Below, one piece after another: positions 12,914 to 24,159 of a stretch of 64,000 bases of DNA. The notes beneath the pieces were generated by a model, which saw only the letters and a program-made list of their open reading frames with translations, ran no database searches and was not told the origin of the DNA. Source of the DNA: Brassica napus (Eukaryota; Streptophyta; Magnoliopsida; Brassicales; Brassicaceae); NCBI RefSeq assembly GCF_020379485.1, contig NC_063442.1:10131509-10195508 (forward strand). Reading direction: 5' to 3'. The translations under genes and the position numbers were made by a program. Numbering within the stretch: the first letter of the stretch is position 1; every line of letters starts with the position of its first letter.

Positions 12914-13277
12914 CGTTAAGGTAGATGGGTTTCCAATCTAAAACCAAATGGTGATAACTGGAGTGATCCATCTATCTTATGTACTACTAAGGATCTTTTC
13001 TAACATTCGATATGAGACCTTTGTCCCTAATACGCCCCCTCGAGATGATGACTCTTTGAGCATCAATTATGGAATGTTTGGGCAAGGATCGATGTGCCGA
13101 CTTTGGGCTAGATCGATAATGGATTGGGTTAGACTGCGTGGATTGGGCTCTGATACCATGTTAAGACAGATGAACTTCCGACCTAAAACTAATTGGTGAT
13201 AAGTAGAATGGTCCATCTGTCTTATCTACTACTAAGAATCCTTTCCAACATTCGATGTGAGACCTTTGTCCCTGATA
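12914..13277 (-). mobile_element. TRIM retrotransposon, 364 bp, two 119 bp LTRs
   Basis: This is a terminal-repeat retrotransposon in miniature on the minus strand. LTR copies are 12914-13032 and 13159-13277, each 119 bases. The initiator Met-tRNA primer binding site TGGTATCAGAGC is exact on the minus strand at 13147-13158, directly abutting an LTR. A purine tract (GAGGGGGCG on the minus strand, near 13033-13043) abuts the other LTR. The 5-base target duplication GTTCT is at 12909-12913 and 13278-13282. There is no coding sequence, so mobilisation would need a helper element. The LTRs end in TA..CA rather than TG..CA. Confidence 0.93.
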
Positions 13278-13282
13278 GTTCT

Positions 13283-13960
13283 TTGTTTGTATGTGTATTC
13301 TCTTGTGTGTGAGCTTGCCACTATGTCTTAGCGAATTTTGATTCTTCAACCCGGCTAATGTACATTTCATCTTGTATTTCATTCAGTTTTATTAATATAA
13401 AATTGTATGACAAAAAAACTAGTGAGCTTGCTTGGGATATCGTATAATAATATTATAGGTGATAAAGATACAGAATAAACTGGGAATACATTTCAAATCA
13501 AATTAGTTACATCTGAAAATTTGAATTACTCATTTCAACTATCAATCGATTAGAAATAGAATCAATTTTGTAAGAGATTTTGACAGGTTATGCCATGCGC
13601 CAAAAGAAACAAGGATCATATATGATGTAAAGTTAATATAATTGGCAAAAGAAAACATTATGGGCATAATTTCAGTCTTTTACATGTACAATAAAGGACG
13701 AACAAGTTTTGTCTTGGCATTATGTGAAAACAAGTTCTTAGTGTCTTCAGCTATAAGCTTTGTTTGATTGAACCGTAAAAGCGTTATTCCTTTTATCCGT
13801 AGGAAAATAATAAATCACTTTGATTCTAATTTTGTTAAGCTTTTGAGAATCACAAAGACACACAGCTTATTTTCATCCAGAGGGACATATCCATTTACTT
13901 TCTGAATCAAAATCTATGCGGTTTTACCAGACTTATCATATTAGTTTGTATGACTGTCGC
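13283..13960. other. Intergenic DNA, nothing recognised
   Basis: AT-rich sequence between the TRIM and the decayed retroelements to the right. Neither coding similarity nor terminal repeats were seen. Confidence 0.4.
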
Positions 13961-13973
13961 TGACAGATCGTAA

Positions 13974-14318
13974 TCAGGGTTCGAAGTTATTAGAGTTTGC
14001 TACCATGTAAATTGTAGTCAGAAACATCATGTTTAGAAAATAAATGGAAGACCTCCGTTCACCGCGGGTGGCCGACGCGGACCACCAGACCGGAGGCTGC
14101 AGAATTGCACCAGGGAGCTTGGCTCGAGACCACTGCGAGTCGCTGACGTGGGTAGAGGCAGTCAGCGGTTGATCGATAGGAGACAACGCGCTACGCGGGT
14201 GACCACCGCGGAAACCAAGCAGGGCGACTGATACAATCTCATATTGGATTCCGAGATGGGCCTGTAAACTGAAGAAGAAGATCAAGCCCAAAGCATTTCT
14301 CTTTCGTTTAATTACCAT
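13974..14318 (-). other. GC-rich retroelement-like leader or gag remnant (uncertain)
   Basis: A 114-codon frame on the minus strand lies in an unusually GC-rich patch (14041-14230). Just upstream in the same direction is TTGTATCAGTCGCCC (around 14217-14231), which loosely resembles a Met-tRNA primer site followed by a retroelement leader. No conserved domain was recognised, so this is a weak call. Confidence 0.25.
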
Positions 14319-14349
14319 TTATGCCATTACCTCATACAGTTATGTATTT

Positions 14350-14790
14350 ATATTGCTTTGTTCTTTGTATAGGATTATGAAATTATCAAACAAAATTAGA
14401 AGTCATTTTCTTCCTTCTGGAGATTTGTCACAGTCTTATCTTCCCTCCTATTTCTTCTCACTGATTGGTCAAAGGCAAGGGGCAGGCCGCGGTCCAATAA
14501 TAGGGAGTGGAAGTGAGATAGGAAACCTGGATAGATAGATCCCAAAGTAGAAATCCTACTGTGGATTCGAAGAACGGGTAAACACAGACGTAGGAGATGA
14601 TCAGGACGTTTAGAAGGATCAACTCGAAAGACTGAATTCGAATGCAACGCTCTTTATAAGAACTTAGTTGCTTGAGAGATAAGTAATAGCTAGAAAGTAG
14701 TTTATTGATTGTGTATCAAAACATTTCCCTAAGGCTACATATATATAGCAAACCCAGAGGAGATTTAACTATGTGACTTATCCTGTCACA
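14350..14790 (-). repeat. Probable 3' LTR of the decayed Ty3/gypsy element
   Basis: It lies immediately after the integrase/chromodomain remnant in the minus-strand direction. A purine-rich stretch (GGAGGAAGTAT on the minus strand) precedes TGTGACAGGATAAG, a plausible LTR start at 14790. A TATA-like ACATATATATAG and the downstream transcribed part are visible. The outer LTR boundary could not be fixed, so the left coordinate is approximate. Confidence 0.5.
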
Positions 14791-14809
14791 ATACTTCCTC
14801 CTTCAGAAC

Positions 14810-16068
14810 ATTCTTGGCCTCAAGGATGGAAGTTTGGATACTTGGCAATGAAATCTTGATAGAACTCCCAAGTAGCTTGTGCTGGAGTGAACCCTTCTCA
14901 TTGGACTAAGACCTTTGTAACAGCCCTGTTGTGGCGATTAACCATCTTTGTCTCCAAGATAGACTCAGGTACCTTGCACGTACCAACATCATTGAGATAT
15001 TGCGGAAGTGTAGGGAGTGTAGTTGGCGGATTAGGACAGATCTTGAGCTGACTGACATGAAAGACGTCGTGCATAGCAGCATTTGGAGGTAACTCCAATT
15101 TGTAAGCATGAGATCCCACTCGATCGAAGACTGGGAAAGGACCGTAAAACATGGTGATAGTTTATGTGGGATGTTGGGACCTTTGAGAGAATGTTGGCGG
15201 TAAGCTTGCAGTTTTAAATAAACATAATCTCCTATCTTGAATTCTCGGTCAGAACGGTGTGCGTCGGCATATTGTTTCATACGATTCTGAGCACGGAGTA
15301 GATGAAACTTCATGAGGTCGATGACTGCTTCACGTTTTTGGAGAGTTCGGTCGACTGAGGTAGATGAGCTTTTGCCAGGTAGGTATGGAATGTGCACCGG
15401 AGGAGGCTGACCGTATATTATTTCGTACGGTGTGCTATGTATTGCAGAGTGGTAAGTGGTATTATACCACCATTCAGCTAAAGGAAGCCATGTACTCCAA
15501 GTGTGTGGCGAATCAGATATCATGCATCGGAGATAGGTTTCAATAGTTTTATTTGTGACCTCTGTTTGTCCGTCAGTTTGTGGATGGTAGGCGGTAGAGA
15601 AGTTGAGGTCGACGCCATAAACATGGAACAGATCGCGCCAGACGTCACTTAAAACACTGGATCCCTATCACTTGTGATGTCTTTGGGCATACCGTGAAGA
15701 CGAAGAACCTGATCCAAGTAAAGCGTGGCTACGTCGATGGCAGTGTAAGGATGTGGTAACGCCAGGAAGTGAGTGTTCTTGCTGAGGCGATCAATGACCA
15801 CCAAGATGCAATGCTTTCCAGAAGATGGAGGTAATCCTTCTATAAAGTCAAGACTAACCGATTCCCAAACACCTGCAGGTACCGGAAGAGGTTGTAGCAA
15901 GCCTGGTTTTGCGGCTAAATCATATTTGTTGTGCTGACATGTTGAGCAGTTGTGGACGTGGTTCTGAGTTTCTAAGCTCATCTTTGGCCAGAAAAAAACA
16001 GTGATTTGATTCATTGTAGCGTCGAATCCCTGCCTGAGGGACTGCCTATTGCAGAATCGTGAAGCCAT
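14810..16068 (-). pseudogene. Ty3/gypsy chromovirus-type integrase and chromodomain remnant
   Basis: Three minus-strand pieces in different frames cover the end of a Ty3/gypsy polyprotein. 16068-15649 holds the integrase zinc finger Cys pair (HNCSTCQHNK) and the first two catalytic Asp of the core (LDFIEGLP and SDRDPVF). After a one-base frameshift, 15640-15150 carries the rest of the core with DGQTE and the start of the C-terminal region (YGQPPPVHIPYLPG). After a second frameshift, 15152-14810 holds the GPFPVFDRVG-type tail and a chromodomain with an in-frame stop at a position normally Trp. Protease, reverse transcriptase and RNase H are absent, so the copy is 5'-truncated and dead. Confidence 0.85.
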
Positions 16069-16079
16069 TTAAAGATGTG

Positions 16080-16496
16080 GAGTTTTACGTCTGGATCATC
16101 AAAACGCCCGTTATTAACCTATTGCTTTAATTTATTAATAGAAAATAAAAATTATGTAATATATTTATAAGATATATAGTAGAAATTTTAGTATGCTTTT
16201 TGATATTTTTTAAAAACTTCAATGAACTTGGGGTTTAAATCTATCAAAAATTTCAAAATAATTAATTATATAACAAATCATGCCATCCTCAATAGTCAAC
16301 TACTATGTAATTACTAAAAAACGGTAAAGTAAGGATTTTCTTAACAAGACAAGTATTTAATAGTTGAGATATTTCTGTTATACATATTTATTTTGTAAAT
16401 ACGTTACAAATGAAATTAATTATCCACGATCCTACAATGGTATACCAAAATAATCCTTAATGTCATTTCTCTCATAATAAAACGCCTAAACGCCTT
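16080..16496. other. AT-rich spacer, nothing recognised
   Basis: This lies between the gypsy remnant and the MULE-like element. It may include the transition out of the retroelement. No coding or terminal-repeat signal was seen. Confidence 0.35.
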
Positions 16497-16504
16497 ATAA
16501 TAAA

Positions 16505-17205
16505 GAGACAATGTGTGAAATATCCTCAATTAAGGTTTAAATTAGCTGAATACCCATAATTATGGATAACCTAAATAGGAGTAATTTTTTGACACTGTAC
16601 GGACAAAAATGCCCTCATAATTTGTCGAAAACAAGTAACTCTAGATCTATCAGCTAAATATTTACATAGCAGGTAACAATCTACATACCAACTAACATAT
16701 CAGTTAATAATTTCAGTATCATCTAACAATCTATGTATCAAACAAATGTATCGACTAACAAATCATATATCAGTTAATGAAACTATTAACAATTAATTAG
16801 TTATTTATTAAATAGCGCAAAATCTATTTGTAACAGCTAACATTTCATGTATCGATTAAGCATTCATTAAAATCTTAATAATAGCAGGTAAGTAATAAAA
16901 TACCTACTAACGTATATATTATCTAAAAGATGATTGTGATTCGAAATTGGAAACATTGGAATTGGGGTGAGATAATAAGATTAGCATTATGAGTATCAAA
17001 AGAATCAGAATAAAAAAATAAAGATTTGTGTTGATTTAGAAGATGATTTGAAGAATTTGTACGAGAGATAAAGAGATTAGAACACATAAAAGGAAGAAGA
17101 GAGAGAGATAGAGATAAGGGTATTATAGTCATAAAAATATTTAAAAGAAACAAGGGTATATAGTAAATTACATGAGTTTCTGGTTGTATCCACGCAAATT
17201 TCTCT
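16505..17205. mobile_element. MULE-like non-autonomous element, 701 bp
   Basis: The left end GAGACAATGTGTGAAA pairs with the right end (reverse complement AGAGAAATTTGCGTGGA), flanked by ATAATAAA at 16497-16504 and 17206-17213. An 8-9 base duplication with G/A-rich short TIRs fits Mutator-like elements. The interior has a degenerate repeat of a TATCAGTTAA/ACTAACAA type (about 16660-16860) and no transposase. The right end lies about 60 bases upstream of the ATG of the S-protein-homolog gene. Confidence 0.6.
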
Positions 17206-17266
17206 ATAATAAAATCGTGTCATGTACTTTACTCCCCATCACATATCACAAGAAAGAAAAAAGACC

Positions 17267-17696
17267 ATGGCTTTCTCAAAGAATCACAGTTTTCTTTTCA
17301 TGCTATTCCCAATTCTATTCATTCTTGTGACGATGCAATTTGCTTTTGCCTTTCTCTTCAAAACATGTTGTGATTATAAATAAACTTGTAACACGTGCAA
17401 CATTGATTGTGCATTGTACAAACAAAGAGGAAGATAAGGGAGTGATTTCACTCGGACCCGGAGATAGTTTTGATTTTAGATTTCGTGTAAATCTTCGCAA
17501 AACAACAGTATACACTTGTAATTTTGCTTGGCTTGGTAACACAGCAACATTTGATATTTTTAGAGCTGATAGAGATGATAATCCGAGAAGCAAAGTTGGA
17601 GTTTGCAGCGAATGTATCTTGAGCATCTATGAACCAGCACCATATAGAGATAGACGTGATGGAGGTCAACCTAATTGTTTCCAGTGGGCTTCTTGA
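17267..17696 (+). pseudogene. S-protein homolog (plant self-incompatibility S1 family), frameshifted
   Basis: An ATG in good context (17267, ACCATGG) opens a hydrophobic signal peptide (about 25 residues, ending FAFAFLF) that stops at TAA after 38 codons. From about 17345 a different frame reads the mature S1-family domain to TGA at 17694-17696. Its conserved features are HVVIINKL, VHC, a TCNFAW block with Cys and Trp, CSEC and a final CFQW. Removing one base (or adding two) near 17345-17357 would restore a single secreted protein, so this is either a recent pseudogene or a sequencing error. S1 homologs are small secreted proteins; only poppy PrsS has a known role as a self-incompatibility ligand. 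Intact alternatives were not found nearby. Confidence 0.75.
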
Positions 17697-17884
17697 ATAT
17701 TTTATCGTATCTTCTTATTTTGTGTTTCGTTGTATGACAATATTAATAGAATAAATAAAGAAGTCTCGTGTTTTTGAAATCATTTTCCCATATTTATCAC
17801 GTTGTATTTTTGCGATCAAATACACATATGATATATCTTTTTTTTTTAACTATTCTTGCATTAAATAAAATATGAAAGGGTAGC

Positions 17885-19440
17885 AAAAGTGGCAATATAG
17901 CAACCGTCGGGCATCTGTTAAGAAGCATTAACGAGGCAAGGGTTTTATGTTTAGGAATACCTTTCTTAATCTAGATGAGAGAGTACCATGGCACTAAACA
18001 AGCTGGTTTCTATTAGAGTCCCACATCATCGTGTGGGATGATGGTTCTTGGGCAATATATATGTGTATGGGCAAACTTCCATTCTTGAGCTAGTTTTTGA
18101 GTGTGAGTTAGGTCCATTACTAACATGGTATCAGAGCCCATGGTGAAAATCCAGTGTTGGACCCAATTTTGACCAATACCATAATGAGCCGCGATCAAAG
18201 GCATGGGCCTTAAAGGGCCGAAGCCCGTAGCAAAGATATGAGCTCGAGAAGGAGTCGTCGAGGTCGCAGAGATCGTGCAACAAGAAGCTGAGATCGCGGA
18301 GCTACCACAGAGGTCTCGAAGTCAGCTTACTATAAAGGAAGAGGAGTGGAAACAGAAGAGGACACATTGAAAACCCTAGAGAGAGCTATACACTTACACC
18401 GATCTTGTTATCTTCCCACTTTTAGATTCTTTCTTTACCGATCTCGTTTGTATCACTCGATCTAGTTCAATCCATTGTATTTGATATTATTCATCAATAA
18501 AGTCCATTTTCACCTACTGGAAACTATTTAACATCGTTGTGTTCTAAAGATATCGTTGCCTACATCATTTGTCTTCACTAGATCAAACCCCGATCACTAT
18601 CAAATACTTTGTGTAGATTTTAGGTTCTACACCCAACATATGATTTCCCACATAAATAGTTTCCTACCTATGTAGCCTGTATACAAGTGACTGATATTGC
18701 TGTGGTATGTCCGAGATGTTGGGCTTGGGCTGTTTCCGTTAGACCGTTTCCCACCCACATCTCGAGAAGGGCTATTAGAGTCCTACATCGTGTGGGATGA
18801 TGGTCTTTGGGCAATATATATGTGTATGGACAATCTTCCATTCTTGAACTAGCTTTTGGATGTAAGTTAGGCCCGTCACTAATAGTTTCATACGAGAGTG
18901 GTAAATGATAGAGCTAACAAAGGATCTATGGGCACGGCCATTCACAATCCAGTGCGGTGTGCTAGGAGAATCGTTTAGGGTGATTGTGGCTAGGTAAATG
19001 AGAAGTTCCTCCATCTCAGGAGATCTTGCTGATTGCATTATCCACACTCCATCTCTCCAAACGTCCGCAACTGACGAAGACAGTGGGATGCCAGTTTGGC
19101 GAGGCCCATTTTGTCCTATGAAGGATAAGGATGTCAGTTTTCCAAACCTGGTCCAAGTCCAAGGATCATTCCAGAAGCTGACATTGTATCCATTTCCCGG
19201 ATCAATTTGAAGCCATTGTATGGCAGTTTGTCTCTCTGCAAGGATTTGTTTAAAGATCCAGGTATGGTTTTGACGGGGTTTAAGAGACAAAATATTTCAT
19301 CTTTGATAACATTGTCTTGAATCCAAGAAACCGAAACTGACTCATATGTAAACATGAGGAGCCAAAGTGGCTTATTCATACAAGTCATGTTCCATAGCAC
19401 AAGGTTTCTGAGGCCTAGACCATGCACCATTCTACTTCGG
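17885..19440 (-). pseudogene. LINE reverse-transcriptase C-terminal region (zf-RVT), split by a TRIM
   Basis: On the minus strand, 19440-18885 encodes a region typical of plant LINEs: GLGLRNLVLWN, then WIFKQILAERQ and VSFWNDPWTW in a shifted frame. The frame resumes at 18010-17885 with the zf-RVT-like IPKHKTLASLMLLNRCPT. The two parts are continuous across the exact target duplication of the TRIM at 18011-18884, showing the LINE was there first. There are frameshifts before 19290 and no catalytic RT core, so it is a non-functional relic. Confidence 0.75.
18011..18884 (+). mobile_element. TRIM retrotransposon, 874 bp, nested in a LINE
   Basis: LTR1 is 18011-18125 and LTR2 is 18773-18884; the LTRs are alike except for a 3-base indel (CACATCATCGTG versus CACATCGTG) and a few substitutions. 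An exact Met-tRNA primer site TGGTATCAGAGC follows LTR1 at 18126-18137. The purine tract CTCGAGAAGGGC precedes LTR2. The target duplication GTTTC is at 18006-18010 and 18885-18889. The interior is non-coding. The LTRs start TATTAG rather than TG. Confidence 0.93.
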
Positions 19441-20296
19441 TTTCGTGACCTTTTCCCATGCTACTCTCTCGCTACATATTTCCCTTCTAACGTCCCTTTA
19501 TAAAGAAAAGCATTGTACATCTTTTCAATTGGATGAATGCGTTCTTTCAGTAAGACAAAATCCGCATACCAAAAGTTTGTTATTCCTGCTATGAGAGATG
19601 AGGACATGTGTTCTTAAGTGATTTTAGAATCAGATATATCCTGATCAAAACCCAATATGATACTGAAAATCAAAAATCCGATATCCCAAGCCAAATTCTA
19701 ATAGGTACATGAATGTCACGCCTACTTTAGTTCTTTGTTTTTTTTTTTCAAAATTCAGTTCTATATTCTGGTATGTAAAAGATTGAGAAAAGTCTTGTAA
19801 GCCATGTTAACACACAATAAACTTGAAAAGGATATTAACTATTAAATACTTTTTCAACCCAAATATTGCTTGAAATTCTTTTGGATAACCTTCTGATTTC
19901 AATCAATTTTGTTTTAATATATACATTTAAAATATCCTTCAATATCATATAATAGGTATATTTTGTTAAGGCCTATTCCCAAATTTCATAAAATGGAACA
20001 AAATTATTCGTTTTGAATCACCAAATTTTTTTTTTTTTTCTTCTTGAAATTATCGATCAAGTTTTATAAAAATAAAAGTTCAAAATCTAGAGTTCTCTTG
20101 TTATGATATTGTGCATGATTGATTGGACTTGTAACGGTAAAAAAGTTCATGTCGAATTTAATCTATAAGATTTTTTGAGGTAGTTTTATCTAATCTAGTT
20201 ATAATATTTAAAAGAAAGAAAAAACTAACAACCTTTTTTTCTTCTATATCTTACTAAATAATGCTTTAGAAATAAGATTTATACAATTATTATTTT
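19441..20296. other. Spacer with AT-rich runs
   Basis: The first ~200 bases may be further LINE-derived sequence on the minus strand (upstream RT region, too decayed to read). The rest is AT-rich with no gene seen. Confidence 0.35.
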
Positions 20297-21120
20297 TTAT
20301 TTTTTAATTGTACATTTTCTCCGTTCACTGCTAGAAAAAATGGCTGTTAGCTTGTCTCTTTTCTCTAGTAGACTTTGCAACGTAAGAAATGATGATGAAA
20401 ATCTCGGAACTCCCGGTCTGACGATGTTTCTCCTTTTTGTGAATGATCTCATCAATGCTAAGGTTTTATGATGAGCATATATGAAGATCCTCAACTTTTT
20501 GGCCATTTGAATTGTGCTTTTGAACTTTGGAAGTCTTGAAAGGCTTTCAAGCATCAAATTGATAGAGTGAGTAGCACATGACGTCTAAAAAATAGTAGGC
20601 TTGATTTCTTTCAACATCTTTGGCTCTTTGCTGCAGCCATATTGTTAGTGGCATTATCTGTCACCACTTGAACAACATTCTCCTCCCCAACCTCCTCAAT
20701 GCATCTATTGACGTACGCAAAAATGTAGGCACCTGTATGAGCTTCATCTGAGCAGTCTTTAGAAGACCGGAACATTGTTCCTCCTTTTAAATTGATGCAC
20801 AGGTTCATGATACTTCTTCTCTTCTGATATGTCCAAGCATCCGTCATAATGGTGCACCCATTCTTCTTCAATTCTTCTTCTTGCGGTTTCAGCAGACCAT
20901 TAATCCTCTCAACTTCTTCCTTAAGTAAAGGCTCTCGAAGTTGGTATTGGCTTGGTGGGGTAACTCCTGGACCATACTTCCCTATAGCTTCAACCATCAA
21001 GGTAAACTCCTCGTTTGCTATAGCATTGAAAGGAACACCAGAAGCATACACCCATCTAGAAACCCACCGATTTGGACACCACAACCAAGACGGAGCACCG
21101 AGTGACCCAACTCTATTAGA
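20297..21120 (-). pseudogene. hAT-family transposase relic (DUF659-like region)
   Basis: Two minus-strand frames remain. 21084-20611 reads the N-terminal part of the transposase catalytic region: WVYASGVPFNAI, TIMTDAWT, then MNLCINLKGG and VVQVVTDNATNN, the pattern of DUF659-type plant hAT transposases. 20557-20297 continues in another frame. The BED zinc finger and the C-terminal dimerisation domain are missing, and frames are broken. The relic ends where a copia LTR begins at 21122. Confidence 0.75.
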
Positions 21121-21121
21121 G

Positions 21122-21397
21122 TGATGGTTTACGTTTACAATGGTTTAGACTTAGCTGATTCCCGTTAAGTATTACTCTCTCTATATAAAGAGAAAGACGT
21201 TGTAACAGATTCTTTTAACTTGAATAAGAAGAAAAGTTCATCATCATGTAACAAACTTTCTCTCTCGTTAATTCAGGTAACATGGTGTCAGAGCGTTGAA
21301 ATTTACGTTCAACAATCACGATCCTGAGCTTCGATCTTCCGCAAGATCTCGAAACCAAAACTCCTCCTCCACACCTTCCCCACCATCCTCGAACGGG
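21122..21397 (+). mobile_element. Ty1/copia 5' fragment: LTR, primer site and start of leader
   Basis: The LTR runs 21122-21282 (starting TGATGG, ending GGTAACA), with a TATATAAAG promoter-like stretch at about 21181-21190. It is followed directly by TGGTGTCAGAGC (21283-21294), one mismatch from the Met-tRNA primer site. The leader and gag start are cut off by the CACTA terminus at 21398. No second LTR was found. Confidence 0.7.
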
Positions 21398-22660
21398 CAC
21401 TACAAGAAAACACGCGAAATCCGACGGCCATTTTCGTCCAACTTTCGTCAGAATATGGCAATTCCGACCAAATTCCAACAAAAAATGTCGTCGGAAAAAA
21501 GTCGTCGGAAAAAAAAAGTCGTCGGAAATTCGTCACAACTTTCGACAAAATTTCGCCCCCTCCCGACGGTCAATATTCCAATGGATATCCGACAACATTT
21601 TTCATCGGAATGGTTTCGTCGGTAATTGGTCGGTATGTTTCTCCGACAGAAGCAGTCATCGGAAATATGTCCGACAAAATTCTGACGACGGTTTTACTCC
21701 GATATTTCGACGACACCCTAATCCGTCGGAATTCCCGAGAGCTGAATTCCGTCGGAGTCCGCAGGAAAACTCCGACGAGCTGTTTCGTCGGAAATTTCTG
21801 ACAAAGCTCTTTCGTCGGAATTTCCGACGGTGGATGTTCGTCGAAAATTTCTAAGGAAACATTTTTCGTCGGACTTTTCCGACGACCCCACCCGTCGGAA
21901 TTTTCCGAAGGAATGCGTTTCATTGGAATTTTATTGTTTTACAATTTTGAATAATTTATTTATTTTTTTTTAAATAAATGTGCAATTTATAATTTTTTTA
22001 AAAAAAATCAATAAAAGCTGAAATTAAAGATAAATTTTATTATACAAAAACGTTTTACATAAATTAAAAAAACATTTTCAAGTTTTTTTTTAAAAAAACT
22101 AAAATTCATCTGGGAACAAACGCTTCATCTTATCAATGATCTCGTTGTTGGTCTTCTTCTGATCCGCCAACTCCGCAAGTATTGTAGCGTTCTGCATCTC
22201 CAACGCTTCAATCCGCTCATCCTTGTTCTGCAGCTGCTCCATGATGATGAGATCTGTGTATGAAGTTTGTGAAGAAGAAGGACACGAAGACGCACGACGA
22301 GCCAAACCGACCAAACGTCCTTTCTTCTTTGTAACCGTCTATATAGAAAAAAATTTAAATATTAGTAATCAAATTAAAATAATAGCGAAAAGGAAAATTA
22401 AAAAGTTACCTGTTCCACCATTTCGTTGATTTGAAGTCTGCAAAAGTTGCTGGAAGCTGCCGTAGAATTGTCATCAGAGTTCGTTGGCTGAGAAGCTATG
22501 ATTTCTGCTTTTCTGGTTTGCACCAACTCTACGACATCTCTGATGAGGGAATCCTGAAGGAGAAATGCGGTCTCCCGCTTCTGTGTGATGACCGTCGCTC
22601 GTCGCTCCCCTGTAGCTCGCCGGATCCTCCCCTCCTCATCACGGCCTTAAAGAGACCTGC
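21398..22660. mobile_element. CACTA (En/Spm) transposon, 3'-truncated
   Basis: The canonical terminus CACTACAAGAAAAC starts at 21398 and is followed to about 21930 by dense copies of the subterminal word CGTCGGA/TCCGACG in both orientations, the binding array of CACTA elements. Further in, a minus-strand coding remnant is listed separately. The opposite terminus TGTTTTCTTGTAGTG was not found, so the element is truncated near 22660. Confidence 0.88.
22099..22660 (-). pseudogene. C-terminal end of a CACTA-encoded protein (Transposase_24 / Ptta-like)
   Basis: On the minus strand two coding segments read in order: about 22655-22413 (contains SLIRDVVELVQTRKAEII and ends at a GT donor) and about 22340-22099 (contains KKGRLVGLARRASSC, then a coiled coil around MEQLQNKDERIEALEMQNAT, ending RLFPDEF and a stop). 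This layout matches the C-terminal exons of the plant Ptta/En/Spm transposase family. The DNA-cleaving part is absent. Confidence 0.65.
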
Positions 22661-22699
22661 ACCTCACTAACACGTGACGTTGCCAAGAAAACAGGAAAA

Positions 22700-22894
22700 T
22701 CGAAGAACCCTCTCTCACAAGTCACAATTCAAAATCCAGTTCTAATATGAACGGATTAGGAGCATCTCCTATAGGTCTGGAACTTCCTCTCAACTGATTC
22801 TACACATAATCACTCTTAATTTCAGTTCAGAAAATATTGATGTATATGTTTTAGTTTGTCCTAAATTTCTTTTGTCTATGGAGTAAATTACTTT

Positions 22895-22937
<43 letters not shown>

Positions 22938-24156
22938 TTCCCAACATTTGTTGATAATTGACCTATTTATATGTGTTGCAGAGAATTTCATGGTAACATG
23001 AATTTGTTGCACAAGATATCTAGGAGACGTTCAGCTAACACGAAGATAAGCTCTTTATAAGTTCTCTTCTACTTGACATGTTGCGTGAATTAGTCTCTTC
23101 AATTAGTTCAAAGTGATTCTCTTCAGACTAATCATAAGTACATCCCTCATTCGACAAGTGATATTACTTTTGGTTGGCCTTGCAATTTTCAGTATCTCTT
23201 TTTCCTCTCAGTTTTCTTGAATGCTTAAACCGCAAAGAAAAGGTTGATATATACACCATAACCAAGAGAAGGTGCAAATCAAAGCATGGAGTGACTGGAC
23301 TCTAGGGGATCGGACACTAATGTGCTATGTAGAGCTGTTCTATCGACAAGAGACAGTGAACATCAGTGAAATCAAATTAAGTAATCAGTTTTGGATTATT
23401 GGAAGGGTAAGTGGTCTTTTATGTTTAGTAAAGTGACCACCTGAATCTAGAGATAGAGATGATTGAACATTGATGAATATGATTCGTGCAACTCTCTATT
23501 CTGTTATAGTTTCTCTTATTTACTGCTCCAAGTCCTACACTATACATGAGTTTAATAGCAAAGCTCTGCATTCATGGAGAATGTTATAGTATGAAACAAT
23601 ATATTTTGCTGATTATCCAAATTTCTTAAAATTGATTTAACAAAGGAATGGAGAGACTGGGATGAAGAGGTGATACTGCAGATTCAACAGCGTGCAACAT
23701 TTTGCAATAACAGGTTAGATTACATCGTAGCTCTACTATGTTCTCAATACTAAATGAAAGTTTTTCAACAGTGCAGTAGTTAATGCGTGGAAAACTGGTT
23801 TGGCTACAACGGTTTTAAGCAGTTGATTTTCGTTTTTTTTTTGTGTTCTTCGGTTAGAGAAAATTATCAGCTTGGAGATCTCCTAACGAATTACAATTTA
23901 GACAGCCATTGCAAATTAGTAGACATTAATTAATTGACTACCAAAAATCAGATGTATTTGAGAATAGGCACTACTGACGGAGGCTCTAAGTAAACATTTA
24001 ATTGAGTTTCTGCAAGATGCTTTATGAGAGGAACTCATGTTTGAAAGAGATGAAGGGAGAGCAACGTTTGTGACTTGATGGAAAATGTGTGCTTGATGGC
24101 AAGGCATTGTTTTTAGTTAAATTATTAATTATTTGTTCATTTTCAGTGTCTGCGGA
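22700..24156. other. Intergenic DNA with (TA)n tract
   Basis: A TA microsatellite lies at about 22899-22935. No gene, LTR or MITE could be recognised in the rest. Several short frames have no domain. Confidence 0.4.
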
Positions 24157-24159
24157 TTA

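Noticed and set aside
13037..13199. Possible gene across the TRIM interior
   Set aside because: The frame crosses the primer site and LTR of a TRIM; it has no homology.
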